Below, piece by piece: positions 55,123 to 64,000 of a stretch of DNA of 64,000 bases. The stretch lies in the NCBI RefSeq assembly GCF_000711225.1, contig NZ_JOMG01000004.1:558001-622000 (forward strand). The letters run 5' to 3'. A program made the position numbers and the translations under genes. The notes under the pieces are model-generated. The model saw only the letters and a list, made by a program, of their open reading frames with translations, made no database searches and was not told the DNA's origin. Numbering within the stretch: the stretch's first letter is position 1; each line of letters starts with the position of its first letter. Source of the stretch: Pelobacter seleniigenes DSM 18267. GTDB taxonomy: Bacteria > Desulfobacterota > Desulfuromonadia > Desulfuromonadales > Geopsychrobacteraceae.

Positions 55123-56288
55123 AATTGATCTACCACCACAGGACGCTTGGAGACGGTGCCGAGGGTATTCATATACGCGAAATGATTGCCGCGTTCCGCT
55201 CTCTTGGTCACGAAGTTAAGGTTGTTGCTCCGGTGGGTGAAAATTATCCGAATGATAAAGGGGGGGGGAGCCAGAATACAAGTCGGGGAAGGATGTTGGC
55301 TACCATAAAAAGTAGATTGCCGGGTCTTGTCTTCGAGCTGTGCGAAATGGGTTATTCTCTTTTTATTTTCCTTGTTTTGACTTGGAAGTGCTTGTTATTA
55401 AGACCAAACTTTATCTATGATCGCTACATCACTTTTAATATTGGTGGAATTCTGGCAGCCAAATTAACCGGGACACCCCTTTGTCTTGAGGTTAATGCAC
55501 CGTTGGCTCTTGAACGGAGCGAGCAGCCAGACGAGAGGCTGTATTTCAAGAAATTCGCTTTCTGGTTTGAGAGGCTGGCCTGCACTTATGCAACCAAAAC
55601 CATCGTTGTGTCGACGCCTTTAAAAAAATATTTATTGGATCAGGGCGTTCCAGAAGATAAGATTGTCGTCATGCCCAACGGTGTTAATCCTGATAAGTTT
55701 TACCCACATCCTAAAAATCAGGATTTGCTACTCGAATTAGATATTCCAATAGATCATATTGTCATCGGATTTACCGGAGTGCTGCGTGCTTGGCATGGAC
55801 TTGATCTTTTGCTTGAGGCGTTCAGGCAGGTTGTCGAAAAGCATGAGAAGGTTTTTCTGTTGATAGTAGGTGATGGGCCGATTAGGGGTGAATTGGAACG
55901 TTTGATAAAGAGTTATTCTTTGGATGAGAAAGTGTTGATTACGGGTCGTGTTGCCTATGAGAAAGTTCATGAGTATGTCAACCTGTTTGATATCGCAGTG
56001 AGCCCTAAGGCGACATTCTATGCATCACCGATGAAGGTTGTTGAATATATGGGATTAGGGAAAATTGTTGTTGTCCCTAACAACCCCAATTTTCTTGATC
56101 TAATAGATAGTGACGTTGATGGTATCGTTTTTGGCGATCAAGATACCCCTAATCTTGTCGATGGACTGCTAGCTGTATTTGAAAATCATCAGCGTTTTAA
56201 GATACTTGGGGAAAATGCTGTAAAAAAAGTCGAAAATCGATTAAATTGGCAATGGAATGCTAAGTACATTTGTAGTATGATCAAATGA
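55119..56288 (+). CDS. Family 4 glycosyltransferase
   Basis: This 389-residue GT-B glycosyltransferase begins LIYHHRTLGDGAEGIHIREM, and has VNAPLALERS, VMPNGVNPDKF, GFTGVLRAWHGLDLLLEAF and the donor-site variant FYASPMKVVEYMGLGK, with the second Glu kept and the first replaced. The DNA becomes more A+T-rich from its middle on, marking the move towards the transferred region. It ends the run of close-set genes; a 66-base gap follows. Confidence 0.9.
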   Translation: MKLIYHHRTLGDGAEGIHIREMIAAFRSLGHEVKVVAPVGENYPNDKGGGSQNTSRGRMLATIKSRLPGLVFELCEMGYSLFIFLVLTWKCLLLRPNFIYDRYITFNIGGILAAKLTGTPLCLEVNAPLALERSEQPDERLYFKKFAFWFERLACTYATKTIVVSTPLKKYLLDQGVPEDKIVVMPNGVNPDKFYPHPKNQDLLLELDIPIDHIVIGFTGVLRAWHGLDLLLEAFRQVVEKHEKVFLLIVGDGPIRGELERLIKSYSLDEKVLITGRVAYEKVHEYVNLFDIAVSPKATFYASPMKVVEYMGLGKIVVVPNNPNFLDLIDSDVDGIVFGDQDTPNLVDGLLAVFENHQRFKILGENAVKKVENRLNWQWNAKYICSMIK

Positions 56289-56354
56289 CTTTTATTAGAG
56301 AGGGCTTAAGGTCGGTTTTGTAGTAAACACGTTATTAGAAAGTGAGAATTTTAA

Positions 56355-57779
56355 ATGAAAAGAATAATTTTTACCCCTGCTGTATTTGTTGAAAACCTAC
56401 TAACAATCCTCATTTTTTTTATTTCAGCCTCCTATGCTTTGGGAGCTGGCCCACTCGTAGAATTTGATAATATTACACCATCGTCAAGCAGTACCTCTAG
56501 AACATCGAATACCAGTTTTACATACGCCGAAACAGGTAGTGGTACAGACGGTTGGACTTCAAAGACTGAGATTGGCTCAACAGGTAATTACGTTGAATTT
56601 TATAGATATTTGAACACTTACAATAATTCTCATTTGGGCTGGGAAGCATGGGGATATTTAGATATATCTTCCATTTTTTCACATAGTGGTAACAGTTTAC
56701 ATGCTCACATAACAGGCGGGAAAAGTGATAGCTTTCCGAATGGATCTGGTGCTGTTATATATAGTAAACAAGATTTCATTGATTATGTAGGTGACCCTAA
56801 TTCCGGAGAAAACCTGGGGCAACCTTATATTTATTTCTCTACTACTGACGGCACACACACAACTGTTTTCCCCGGAGCTTCAGGGGCTGATGAATTATCT
56901 GCCTATATCTATATGCCTTCTGACATAGCGGTTGATACCGGGGCAAATTACCCAACAAAGAACATCAGCTTTGGCCCTTATCTTTATGACCAATCTGGGC
57001 ATTATTATAACCGCTTTGGGCTCAATGGTGGGGGCTGGATACATACTATAGTTGATAATCATCCACAACATAATAATGGATGGTCGAGTGACAGTGCTAC
57101 TCCTTATGACGGATATGCAATAAGGACTTTTACTTCAGCTAATTTTATCCAGAAAATTAGTCACATGTATATTGCTCTCAACACTGCAATAACGCCTGCT
57201 GATTATTATATTGATGAGCTAACGTTTAGAACTTTGACCGGTGAAGCCTCTCAGAACTTTGAGACGTTAAATAGCCCTGCCATCGGATATTATTCAGATG
57301 GGCATTTTGAAGTTTCATTTATGGATAAGTACGTAAATCTCAAATCTGGGTTGACGATTGAGGGAAGGTATTCATTCAGTCCAATTACAAACGCTAATTG
57401 GGATAGTGCGACTCTGATTGATGTCCAAGAATATTCTGGCGGCTTTACAATCACAGAGTCAGTAGCTGGTCAGTTTAAGAAACCGAACAGATTCTACCGT
57501 GAAACGTGGGCGCCATTTAGGGTCCAGAGTTTTGACGAGCCTAGACTGAAAGCTGGCACAACGATCTATTTTGCATTTAAAGATGTCGGGAATCTTGATA
57601 GCAATGGCAACCCAATAAAATCTTGTAGTACATCGGGATGCCGCGATTATGCCTCTGGCAATTTTGATTGGAATGGTGATTCAGCAGCGTTAACGAAGAT
57701 CAGAACTATTGAATATGTTATCAATTCGGCTGGTCAGAAGATTCTCCAACCTGCAGGTAATTTAAAAATAGTAGATTGA
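56355..57779 (+). CDS. Secreted protein of unknown family
   Basis: This 474-residue exported protein has an N-terminal signal segment (MKRIIFTPAV... ISASYALGAGP) and a beta-rich, Ser/Thr/Asn/Tyr-rich body with no cysteine pattern except a C-terminal CSTSGC pair. Stretches such as YIYMPSDIAVDTGANYP, FGLNGGGWIHTIVDNHP and YIDELTFRT read like a concanavalin-like or carbohydrate-binding fold, and a C-terminal region WAPFRVQSFDEPRLKAGTTIYF resembles nothing I know. There is no PEP-CTERM tail. The gene is A+T-rich unlike its neighbours and is followed by a strong hairpin. A polysaccharide lyase or binding role is a guess from position only. Confidence 0.7.
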   Translation: MKRIIFTPAVFVENLLTILIFFISASYALGAGPLVEFDNITPSSSSTSRTSNTSFTYAETGSGTDGWTSKTEIGSTGNYVEFYRYLNTYNNSHLGWEAWGYLDISSIFSHSGNSLHAHITGGKSDSFPNGSGAVIYSKQDFIDYVGDPNSGENLGQPYIYFSTTDGTHTTVFPGASGADELSAYIYMPSDIAVDTGANYPTKNISFGPYLYDQSGHYYNRFGLNGGGWIHTIVDNHPQHNNGWSSDSATPYDGYAIRTFTSANFIQKISHMYIALNTAITPADYYIDELTFRTLTGEASQNFETLNSPAIGYYSDGHFEVSFMDKYVNLKSGLTIEGRYSFSPITNANWDSATLIDVQEYSGGFTITESVAGQFKKPNRFYRETWAPFRVQSFDEPRLKAGTTIYFAFKDVGNLDSNGNPIKSCSTSGCRDYASGNFDWNGDSAALTKIRTIEYVINSAGQKILQPAGNLKIVD

Positions 57780-57900
57780 TTTACTGATTTACCGTGCTTG
57801 TATGCAGGCGGATTTTACTTAAAAGCCAAAATATAGAAGTATAAATACTGACCATGTTTCTGGGGTAGCACAGCTAATAAAGGGGGGGCATTTGGCAATG

Positions 57901-57950
57901 ATAAGAAATGAACTATTCTATTGCAAACATAGGGATAGTTCATTTCTTAT
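57901..57950. terminator. Strong hairpin after the secreted-protein gene
   Basis: A perfect 16-base stem ATAAGAAATGAACTAT (57901-57916) / ATAGTTCATTTCTTAT (57935-57950) with a nested CTAT/ATAG pair in the 18-base loop is followed by a T-rich stretch. It would stop transcription from the left and possibly from the right. The remaining gap from 57780 holds nothing else I can support. Confidence 0.75.
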
Positions 57951-58009
57951 TTTGTGGTTCTTTTCCATTTTGTGTGGGGGAATCGACCCCATTTACTGAA
58001 GCACAAGAG

Positions 58010-58575
58010 ATAGAGAGGTGGCCCTCTTTGTTAGGATAGATTGGCGGCGGGAATGAGGTGGATAGCCTTCATGGTTATGCCGCCAGTCAGATGGCCGGAC
58101 CGACATAATCGGGCCGGGGTTTTTGCCAATTTCCCTCATATGGTGTTCTGTCGTCCAGACTGGAATGGGGACGCTGGCTGTTGTAGCGGTCAATCCATCG
58201 GCCGATTCCTGCTCTCGCTTCGCTTAATGTTTCGAATGCATTGAGATAGATCCATTCGTACTTGAGAGACAGCCAGAGCCTCTCGATCATGACATTGTCC
58301 ATCCAGCGATTTTTGCCGTCCATCGAAATTTTGATGCCGGAATCCTTGAATATGCTGGTAAACGCATAGCTGGTGAACTGACTGCACCGATCGGTGTTAA
58401 AGATCTCGGGCCGGCCATAGCGTTGCAGGGCCTCTTCAAGGACGGCAACACAAAAATCGGCATCTTGGGTATTGGACAACTGCCAGGTGAGAACCTTGCG
58501 GGTTGCCCAGTCCATGATCGCTACCAGGCAAAGAAAGCCTCGCCTTATCGGGATATAGGTCGTCGTCCCCTGAAA
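58010..58575 (-). mobile_element. IS3-family element, right-hand remnant (orfB C-terminal half)
   Basis: The minus strand encodes about 160 residues of the IS3 orfB integrase core: YIPIRRGFLCLVAIMDWATR, IFNTDRCSQFTS (second Asp), and WMDNVMIERLWLSLKYEWIY with the catalytic Glu, then IDRYNSQRPHSSLDDRTP to a stop at 58087. The upstream half including the first Asp is cut off near 58570, where the IS5-family element begins. The IS right end, with the words GGCGGCGGGAATGAGG and CCTTCATGGTTATGCCGC, lies at about 58020-58085 and is repeated at 62640. The element is dead. Confidence 0.88.
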
Positions 58576-58670
58576 AATTATAAATACCTGCAATTATTAG
58601 TTAAAATTGCAGTATAAAATTGTTAAAATCACCAGAAACAGTACTTCAGCCCTTAAAACATGGTGATTTT

Positions 58671-60011
58671 ATGAAGCCAAAAGTGCCGCAAAAAAAATCA
58701 AGCCGATCTGTTTCGTGCTCGCCTCGATCAGATTTGGAACCGCGATCATCCTCTGTTCGTGCTGGCCAACCAGATCAAGTGGTCGGTCTTTGATAACAAG
58801 TTCGGCGTTCTCTACTCCGAGAAAGGTCGATCTGGCAAGTCAACTCGGTTGATGGTTGGTCTGTACTATTTGAAGCACGCCTTCAACGAGAGTGACGAAT
58901 CAATTGTGGCTAGACTGCTAGAGAATTCGTATTGCCAGTACTTTTGCGGTTTCGAATATTTCATCCATGAGCTGCCGGTTGATCCGACCTCTCTTGGCCG
59001 TTGGCGCAAGCGGATCGGCCCGAAGCACATAGAGCAGTTGCTTCGCGAAACGCTGGAAACAGCTAAACGTGGGAACCATTTGACCCAGAGTCATATGGAA
59101 CGAGTTAATGTCGATACGACGGTGCAGGAAAAGGCGATTGCCTATCCAACCGATTCTCGGCTTTACCACAAAGCTCGGGTGTTGCTGGTCAAAGCTGCAA
59201 AAGATCGTGGCATCCCATTACGGCAGAGCTACCTGCGGCTCGGCAGGCGCGCACTGATCATGAACAGTCGCTATGCGCATGCCCGGCAGATCAGATGTGC
59301 CAGGCGGGAGCAGAAAAAGCTAAAGAACTACTTGGGCCGCGTGTATCGCAATATCCTGCGAAACTGCCCGCAGCCCGATAAGCAACTGGCTGAACTTTTG
59401 GTAAACGCCAAGCGGTTGATGCTGCAACAGCGCAGTGACAAGAACAAGCTCTACAGCCTGCATGCTCCCGAAGTGGAATGCATCGGCAAAGGCAAGGCGC
59501 ATAAGAAATATGAATTCGGTTGCAAGGTCTCGGTTGTGACCACCTCGAATGACAACTGGATCGTCGGTGTCGAAGCTTTGCACAACAACCCGTTTGACGG
59601 TCATACCCTCAAAGGGGCACTGAAACAGATGAAGCGAGTTGTCGGCTGGGATGCTGATCATGCCTATGTTGATAAAGGCTATCGAGGCAACCCAAAGCAG
59701 CTAGGCCAGACCAATATTCATCTGGCGAACCGGCGCAAGAAGAGCATGAAGCCGAGCGAGTGGCGCTGGTCCAAGAGACGCAGTGCCATTGAACCGGTGA
59801 TCGGCCACATGAAGAGCGACAACCGGATGGATCGCAACTATCTCAAAGGACCCGATGGCGACAAGATGAAGCCATTCTGGTCGCATGTGGTTTCAACTTG
59901 AGAAAGCTCCTGCGAGCATTCTTTTGGCTTATTTTCAAAGAGCTGGAACGGCTAAAATCACCCCTTCAGCAGTTCAAAATCATCGTCTGGCAATCTGCTG
60001 CGATGAGCTGA
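58671..60011 (+). pseudogene. IS5-family transposase with two frameshifts
   Basis: The gene begins at ATG 58671 (MKPKVPQ) and, after an 8-A run at 58690-58697 that shifts the frame by one base, continues NQADLFRARLDQIWNRDHPL and FVLANQIKWSVFDNKFGVLY in a frame open to 59901. The core has RVNVDTTVQEKAI (first Asp), GHTLKGALKQM and DADHAYVDKGYRG (second Asp), and SAIEPVIGHMKSD (Glu). A second one-base loss near 59870 pushes it out of frame; the rest of the usual end, AILVACGFNLRKLLRAFFW, follows to a TGA at 60009. It is therefore inactive unless slippage at the A run and a second event both correct it. A CTGCAATT/AATTGCAG hairpin (58588-58612) sits before the gene. Confidence 0.88.
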
Positions 60012-60588
60012 AAGTTTAACGTTTGATTCGGCACTCCGGAGTTGAGGTCACGGGAGTGTCAAATCCGACTTTTGCAGGAACGACTATAAAGCCTCGGCTT
60101 TGCCGGAGGATAGTTACTTAACTGTAGAATAGTGGCATTCAGAATGCCCCAGGGGTTTTCTTTGATTGTCCTGGCAACCTTTGTTATCGGGCCTACATGG
60201 CTGTGAACGTCCTAGGGTAGCCATTTTTTCCAATAACGTAAAATATTTTCGCTTTTTTAGAAAGGCACTGTAGTGCCCTTAAGGTTAGAATTGTGTTGCC
60301 AAACGCAAACCCAAGCCAAAAGGAGAACACTGCCGTGGACAAGGATTGTAGCTCAAAATCGGACAAGATTATTCACCTGAATGAAATCATCTGGGACGGC
60401 TCCTATTGCATTGCTGAGTTCAAAATATTCATCAGGCAGCCCGCCGCGACGATTTGAAAATTTAAGGCTGGGCTGCTCTTTGAGGTTTCTTGCCTCTGAA
60501 GCGCCAAATCCAATTTTTTCATGGACGACTATTTATTCGCCGGATCAATAATTAACGCTATATATTACCACTAGACCCGGACTTTCAA
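60012..60588. other. Gap between IS5 remnant and acyltransferase
   Basis: This 577-base stretch starts with the presumed IS5 right end (about 60012-60060). It then holds no recognised gene. A 40-codon frame from GTG 60335 to TGA 60457, with AGGAG 9 bases upstream, begins MDKDCSSKSDKII and has no family I know. Low-complexity A+T-rich patches around 60230-60270 may hold the promoter of the downstream gene. Confidence 0.35.
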
Positions 60589-62502
60589 ATGAACTATCGA
60601 AAAGAAATTGATGGCTTACGAGCTTTTGCGGTAATGCCAGTTGTGCTGTTTCATGCTGGATTCGAAACATTTTCAGGTGGTTTTGTTGGAGTTGATGTGT
60701 TTTTTGTAATAAGTGGGTACCTCATAACGTCTATTGTCCTATCCGACATGGAGCAAGGTAAATTCTCTATAATTAATTTTTACGAAAGACGTGCGCGTAG
60801 AATATTACCTGCTCTCTTTTTCGTAATGCTATGCTGTTTACCATTTGCATGGTACCTGCTAACACCTGCAAGTTTAAAAGACTTTTGTCAGAGTTTAATA
60901 GCTACCTCAGTTTATTCTTCCAACATTTTATTTTGGCAAGAAAGTGGCTATTTTGGAGTTGATTCTGAGCTAAAACCATTGATACATACATGGAGCCTAG
61001 CAGTCGAGGAGCAATACTATTTGTTTTTTCCACCTCTCTTGATGCTTCTGTGGGTATTTAGAAAACGTTTTATTTTTTTAACACTCATAATAATTGGAGC
61101 AATAAGTTTATTGTTTGCCCAATGGTCTACGATACATTTTCCTTTAGGAAATTTTTTCCTTCTTCCCTCTCGCATCTGGGAGCTTTCTATAGGTGCACTA
61201 AGCGCTTTCTATTTACTCTATAGTTCTAATAATATCCATAGAAACAAAATCGTTTGCAATTTCTTAAGCTTTATCGGTCTCATGCTTATTGTTTTATCAA
61301 TAATTAAAATTGATGACCATACTCCCTTCCCAGGAATATATGCATTGTTTCCGACTTTAGGGACGGCTCTCATAATATTAGCTGCAACAAAAACAACAAT
61401 AACTGCAAAATTTCTTAGCCTCAAACCGATCGTGTTCATAGGCTTACTAAGCTACAGTATTTACTTGTGGCATCAGCCCTTATTTGCATTTCTTAGACAT
61501 TATCAGATTAACGCTCCCAGCACTGCTGCCCTTCTCGGTTTGTCTCTACTCTCTATAGCTTTAGCCTATTTAAGTTGGAAATACATTGAAGTACCATTCA
61601 GAGACAAGCAGAAGATTCCAAAGAGGAAAATATTTATTCTGACAGGGATTGGAAGTCTGTGTTTTATGAGTATCGGTGTGGTGGGACATTTAACAAATGG
61701 ATTTTATGATTACAGGGTTATGCCCGACAAAAGAAAAATGTTCGCAACTTCCCTGCCCAGTCCAAAGCGAGAAGAGTGCCATACCAGCGGTATAGACTAT
61801 CGTAGACCCCAAAATACTTGCATGTACAACAACAATAACACGACATGGGCTACCTTTGGAGATAGCCATACCGTAGAGCTAGCATATGCCCTAGCCCAAA
61901 AACTAGAACCCTTCGGTGAGGGGATTAGACATTTTTCGTTTAGCGGATGTAGGCCTTCATATCCGGGTAAGAGTCCAGAAACCCCTTGTGCGAAATGGAC
62001 TAATGAGGCAGTTAACTACATTATTACAGCCCCAGAGATAAAATCAGTCGTCGTTTCATACCGGATCAATCAGTATCTATCAGGGAAGCAAGATGGATAT
62101 TATCCAAACATTCCGCCATTAAAGTCTGAACAAGAAATAGACGAAATAATTAGTAATTACATAGCAATCACTGATAAATTTGTCCAAGCTGATAAAAATG
62201 TTTACTTAGTAATTCAAGCGCCAGAACTACCAGTAAGCATTGATCGATTAATAATGAAAGAGAGAGGAGAATCTTTAAATATATTAGGAAGTACCACCGA
62301 ATGGTGGAAAAAAAGAAACAAACCTTTTATGTCCAGGCTTTCGTTATTTAACCCTAAAATTAAGATTATAGATCCTAAAGATATATTCTGTGGCACCAAG
62401 CTTTGCTATGCAACTATAAACGGTGAATCTATGTATTTTGACAGTGACCATATGTCAATATATGGCGCGAAAAAAGTAGTCGATATGATAATTAAAAATT
62501 AA
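60589..62502 (+). CDS. Membrane O-acyltransferase with SGNH domain (OafA/YrhL type)
   Basis: This 637-residue protein has an N-terminal acyltransferase-3 domain with about ten membrane helices: YRKEIDGLRAFAVMPVVLFH near the start, FFVISGYLIT and the conserved RRARRILPALF. A C-terminal SGNH hydrolase-like domain follows, with block I ATFGDSHTVELA near residue 423 and block V DSDHMSIYGA near residue 627. Such proteins acetylate surface polysaccharides. The DNA is strikingly A+T-rich compared with the housekeeping part, and it is flanked by transposase debris on both sides, so it was probably acquired. Confidence 0.93.
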   Translation: MNYRKEIDGLRAFAVMPVVLFHAGFETFSGGFVGVDVFFVISGYLITSIVLSDMEQGKFSIINFYERRARRILPALFFVMLCCLPFAWYLLTPASLKDFCQSLIATSVYSSNILFWQESGYFGVDSELKPLIHTWSLAVEEQYYLFFPPLLMLLWVFRKRFIFLTLIIIGAISLLFAQWSTIHFPLGNFFLLPSRIWELSIGALSAFYLLYSSNNIHRNKIVCNFLSFIGLMLIVLSIIKIDDHTPFPGIYALFPTLGTALIILAATKTTITAKFLSLKPIVFIGLLSYSIYLWHQPLFAFLRHYQINAPSTAALLGLSLLSIALAYLSWKYIEVPFRDKQKIPKRKIFILTGIGSLCFMSIGVVGHLTNGFYDYRVMPDKRKMFATSLPSPKREECHTSGIDYRRPQNTCMYNNNNTTWATFGDSHTVELAYALAQKLEPFGEGIRHFSFSGCRPSYPGKSPETPCAKWTNEAVNYIITAPEIKSVVVSYRINQYLSGKQDGYYPNIPPLKSEQEIDEIISNYIAITDKFVQADKNVYLVIQAPELPVSIDRLIMKERGESLNILGSTTEWWKKRNKPFMSRLSLFNPKIKIIDPKDIFCGTKLCYATINGESMYFDSDHMSIYGAKKVVDMIIKN

Positions 62503-62635
62503 GGTCATGTCTAGTTAAGCTACCATTTGGATATCGTAAGCATTCCTTGAGATTGGGGCAGAAATTTTTAGGGTTTTTCCATATACGCAGTCTACCATAG
62601 GGGGTATGATAAACATAGAGCTGGCCCCAGTCAGC

Positions 62636-63290
62636 AGGACAAATTGGCAGCGGGAATAAGTTGGAAATCCTTCATGGTTATGCCGCAGGATGGAGTCTTG
62701 CTGGTGAGCCAGTCCATAATTTACACGAAATATAGAGAACCTCGCGCTGCATCGGGAACTAGGTCACATCGGCACAGCAGATCTGATTGGCTTGTCGATT
62801 TCCAGCACCCCCAACATGTAAGGATAGTCTTTGTGCTGCTGAGGCGGTTTTGATATGTTCGGCTTCTGGATGATTGGCGACGGGTCTAGTGGCCTCATCG
62901 GCTGGGCAACCCTCTTTCGGCCGAGAGTTTAGCACTGGCGGTGCAGGTGTCGCGCCATTTGTCGGGCTCTTTAGTAAGGTGTCTCAAGAAACTGCTCGTC
63001 AATTAGACGCATGGGTTTCAGGTTGAGTGGATTTTTCCCGGTCGCATCGCCGTAATAGTGCGATCGACTGATGATTAACAGCTCACATTGCCGGGCAATA
63101 TTCATGCTAGCAACCTGGCCGGGTTCGACCAGGCTTTCCCTTTGAGCGTGGTTCAGCGTCCGAAGGTTTATGACGAAAAATCAATTGTCAGCTGGCCGAT
63201 TTTGAATGTCGCTTCTGCTTGATTTTATTCATGGTGATTCTCCTTTGTCAGTGTCCGGCATTCTATCTATGCCACACTGTCCAAATTCTG
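62636..63290 (-). mobile_element. Second IS3-family remnant (orfA and orfB N-terminal part)
   Basis: On the minus strand, an orfA-like start (ATG at 63232, with AGGAG before it) is followed by an orfB part that can be read only by ignoring several stops and shifts: VASMNIARQCELLIISRSHY, NLKPMRLIDEQFLETPY, RQMARHLHRQ, and QKPNISKPPQQHKDYPYM. One further base restores CCADVT and later MDW. Then the sequence jumps to an IS right end at about 62640-62690 (GGCAGCGGGAATAAG, CCTTCATGGTTATGCCGC), like that at 58020. The integrase core is deleted. It is an older, more decayed copy than the one at 58 kb. The stretch 62503-62635 before it shows nothing I can name. Confidence 0.8.
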
Positions 63291-63387
63291 GGGACCTCCT
63301 CCGAGGGTATAGTTTTATTGGTTGGCTATTGGCTATTATTTCTATCGCTAATGTTGATATGGGTTTCTCTGTAGAGGAGGTGTCAAT

Positions 63388-64000
63388 ATGTTTTTGGGAA
63401 TTATTATTCCGATTAAAGCTAAGCAGGTTTCACGAGATTGGAATATTACTTGTCACTCTTTAGAAGCAACATTGGCCTCTCTTTATAACCAAGCAGATCA
63501 TGATTTTGTTGTAGTTATTGCTGGCCACGACGTTCCTGATTTTTTAGAAAAAAATAAGCCTTCGAATATTGAATTTTGTAGAGTTAATTTTCCTTCTCCT
63601 GAACGAGTTGATGGTCTTTTCAATCCTCAAGACCTTATTAATGACAAAAATCTAAAAATTATTTCTGCTCTCAAGGAAATAAATAAATACAGCCCCGAGT
63701 ATGTTTTTCAATTGGATTCTGATGATTTATTACATAAGGACTTTGTGAAGTTATTAAAAATGAAAGGATCATTTGATTTCTTAACGATTGATGGCGGCTA
63801 TATTTTGTTTGAGTCCTGTCAGAGATATATTATAACGAATGAACTTAATCAATATTGTGGGTCCTCTGTTGTCATTAAATCATCTCATTTGAACTTTCCA
63901 AACTCCGTTGATCTTGAATTTAGGCTTGAGGTTCCTTGGACAAAGCATAGGCATATGAATATCCATAATTTTTATAAAGGAACTCCTTCTTTTAAATTTT
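63388..64000 (+). CDS. Family 2-like glycosyltransferase, 5' part (runs off the window)
   Basis: An open frame runs from ATG 63388 to the end of the window without a stop (204 codons seen). AGGAGG at about 63375-63380 is a strong ribosome site. The protein starts MFLGIIIPIKAKQVSRDWN and shows the GT-A features LEATLASLYNQADHDFVVVI and the DxD site FQLDSDDLLHKDF near residue 113. It is A+T-rich like the acyltransferase gene, so it is part of the same transferred block. The missing C-terminus prevents a finer call. Confidence 0.82.
   Translation, partial: MFLGIIIPIKAKQVSRDWNITCHSLEATLASLYNQADHDFVVVIAGHDVPDFLEKNKPSNIEFCRVNFPSPERVDGLFNPQDLINDKNLKIISALKEINKYSPEYVFQLDSDDLLHKDFVKLLKMKGSFDFLTIDGGYILFESCQRYIITNELNQYCGSSVVIKSSHLNFPNSVDLEFRLEVPWTKHRHMNIHNFYKGTPSFKF

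Noticed and set aside
58690-58697. A8 run as a programmed -1 frameshift
   Set aside because: The downstream frame is +1, not -1, relative to the ATG, and a second frameshift exists near the 3' end.
63206-63463. 85-codon plus-strand frame near the right end
   Set aside because: It runs across the IS3 remnant end and into the ribosome site and start of the real glycosyltransferase gene in another frame.

Overview
The window looks like a chromosomal segment of a Gram-negative deltaproteobacterium, most likely of the Desulfuromonadales (Geobacter/Desulfuromonas relatives). The evidence is a GSU3473-type small protein, an HDOD protein, periplasmic glucan synthesis genes (opgGH), and a complete-looking set of XrtA/PEP-CTERM exopolysaccharide accessory genes. 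No rRNA or ribosomal protein gene is present to fix the taxon, so this is inference.

Region 1 (1-24.5 kb) is mostly ordinary housekeeping. In order it holds the 3' end of a UDP-glucose 6-dehydrogenase gene, a hotdog thioesterase, tRNA-Val(CAC), opgG-opgH, lipB, an AIM24-family protein, an HDOD protein, tlyA, a HIT hydrolase, a RelA/SpoT homologue with a degraded synthetase domain, a polysaccharide deacetylase, a Bax-like lipoprotein, yjbQ, a rubrerythrin-like protein, htpG, trmL, a small GSU3473-type protein, modF, two tandem O-acetylhomoserine sulfhydrylases separated by palindromic repeats, an NFACT/RqcH-type protein and tRNA-Leu(CAG).

Region 2 (24.5-42 kb) starts with an ISL3 transposase remnant directly behind tRNA-Leu. 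A PEP-CTERM protein follows, with a good sigma-54 promoter, and then a collinear XrtA-type exopolysaccharide operon: PrsT TPR lipoprotein, membrane sugar transferase, export protein, chain-length determinant, tyrosine autokinase, outer-membrane barrel protein, ATPase, nucleotide-sugar dehydrogenase, deacetylase and FemAB-like protein. The exosortase gene xrtA is not in the window. The operon is broken up by small repeats, a MITE-like palindromic element and an internally deleted GxxExxY gene.

Region 3 (39.5-56.3 kb) supplies the variable part of the polysaccharide. It has a pyruvyl transferase, GT2 and GT4 glycosyltransferases, two methyltransferases, a deoxysugar cassette (SDR, 3,5-epimerase, C-methyltransferase, nucleotidyltransferase, PIG-L deacetylase), an O-antigen-ligase-like polymerase and an asparagine-synthase-like amidotransferase of the XrtA type.

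Region 4 (56-64 kb) is visibly richer in A+T and full of mobile DNA debris. It holds an unrecognised secreted protein, two decayed IS3-family copies, an IS5-family copy with two frameshifts, an AcylT-3/SGNH O-acyltransferase, and the 5' part of another glycosyltransferase that runs off the end. This is probably a horizontally acquired edge of the polysaccharide locus.
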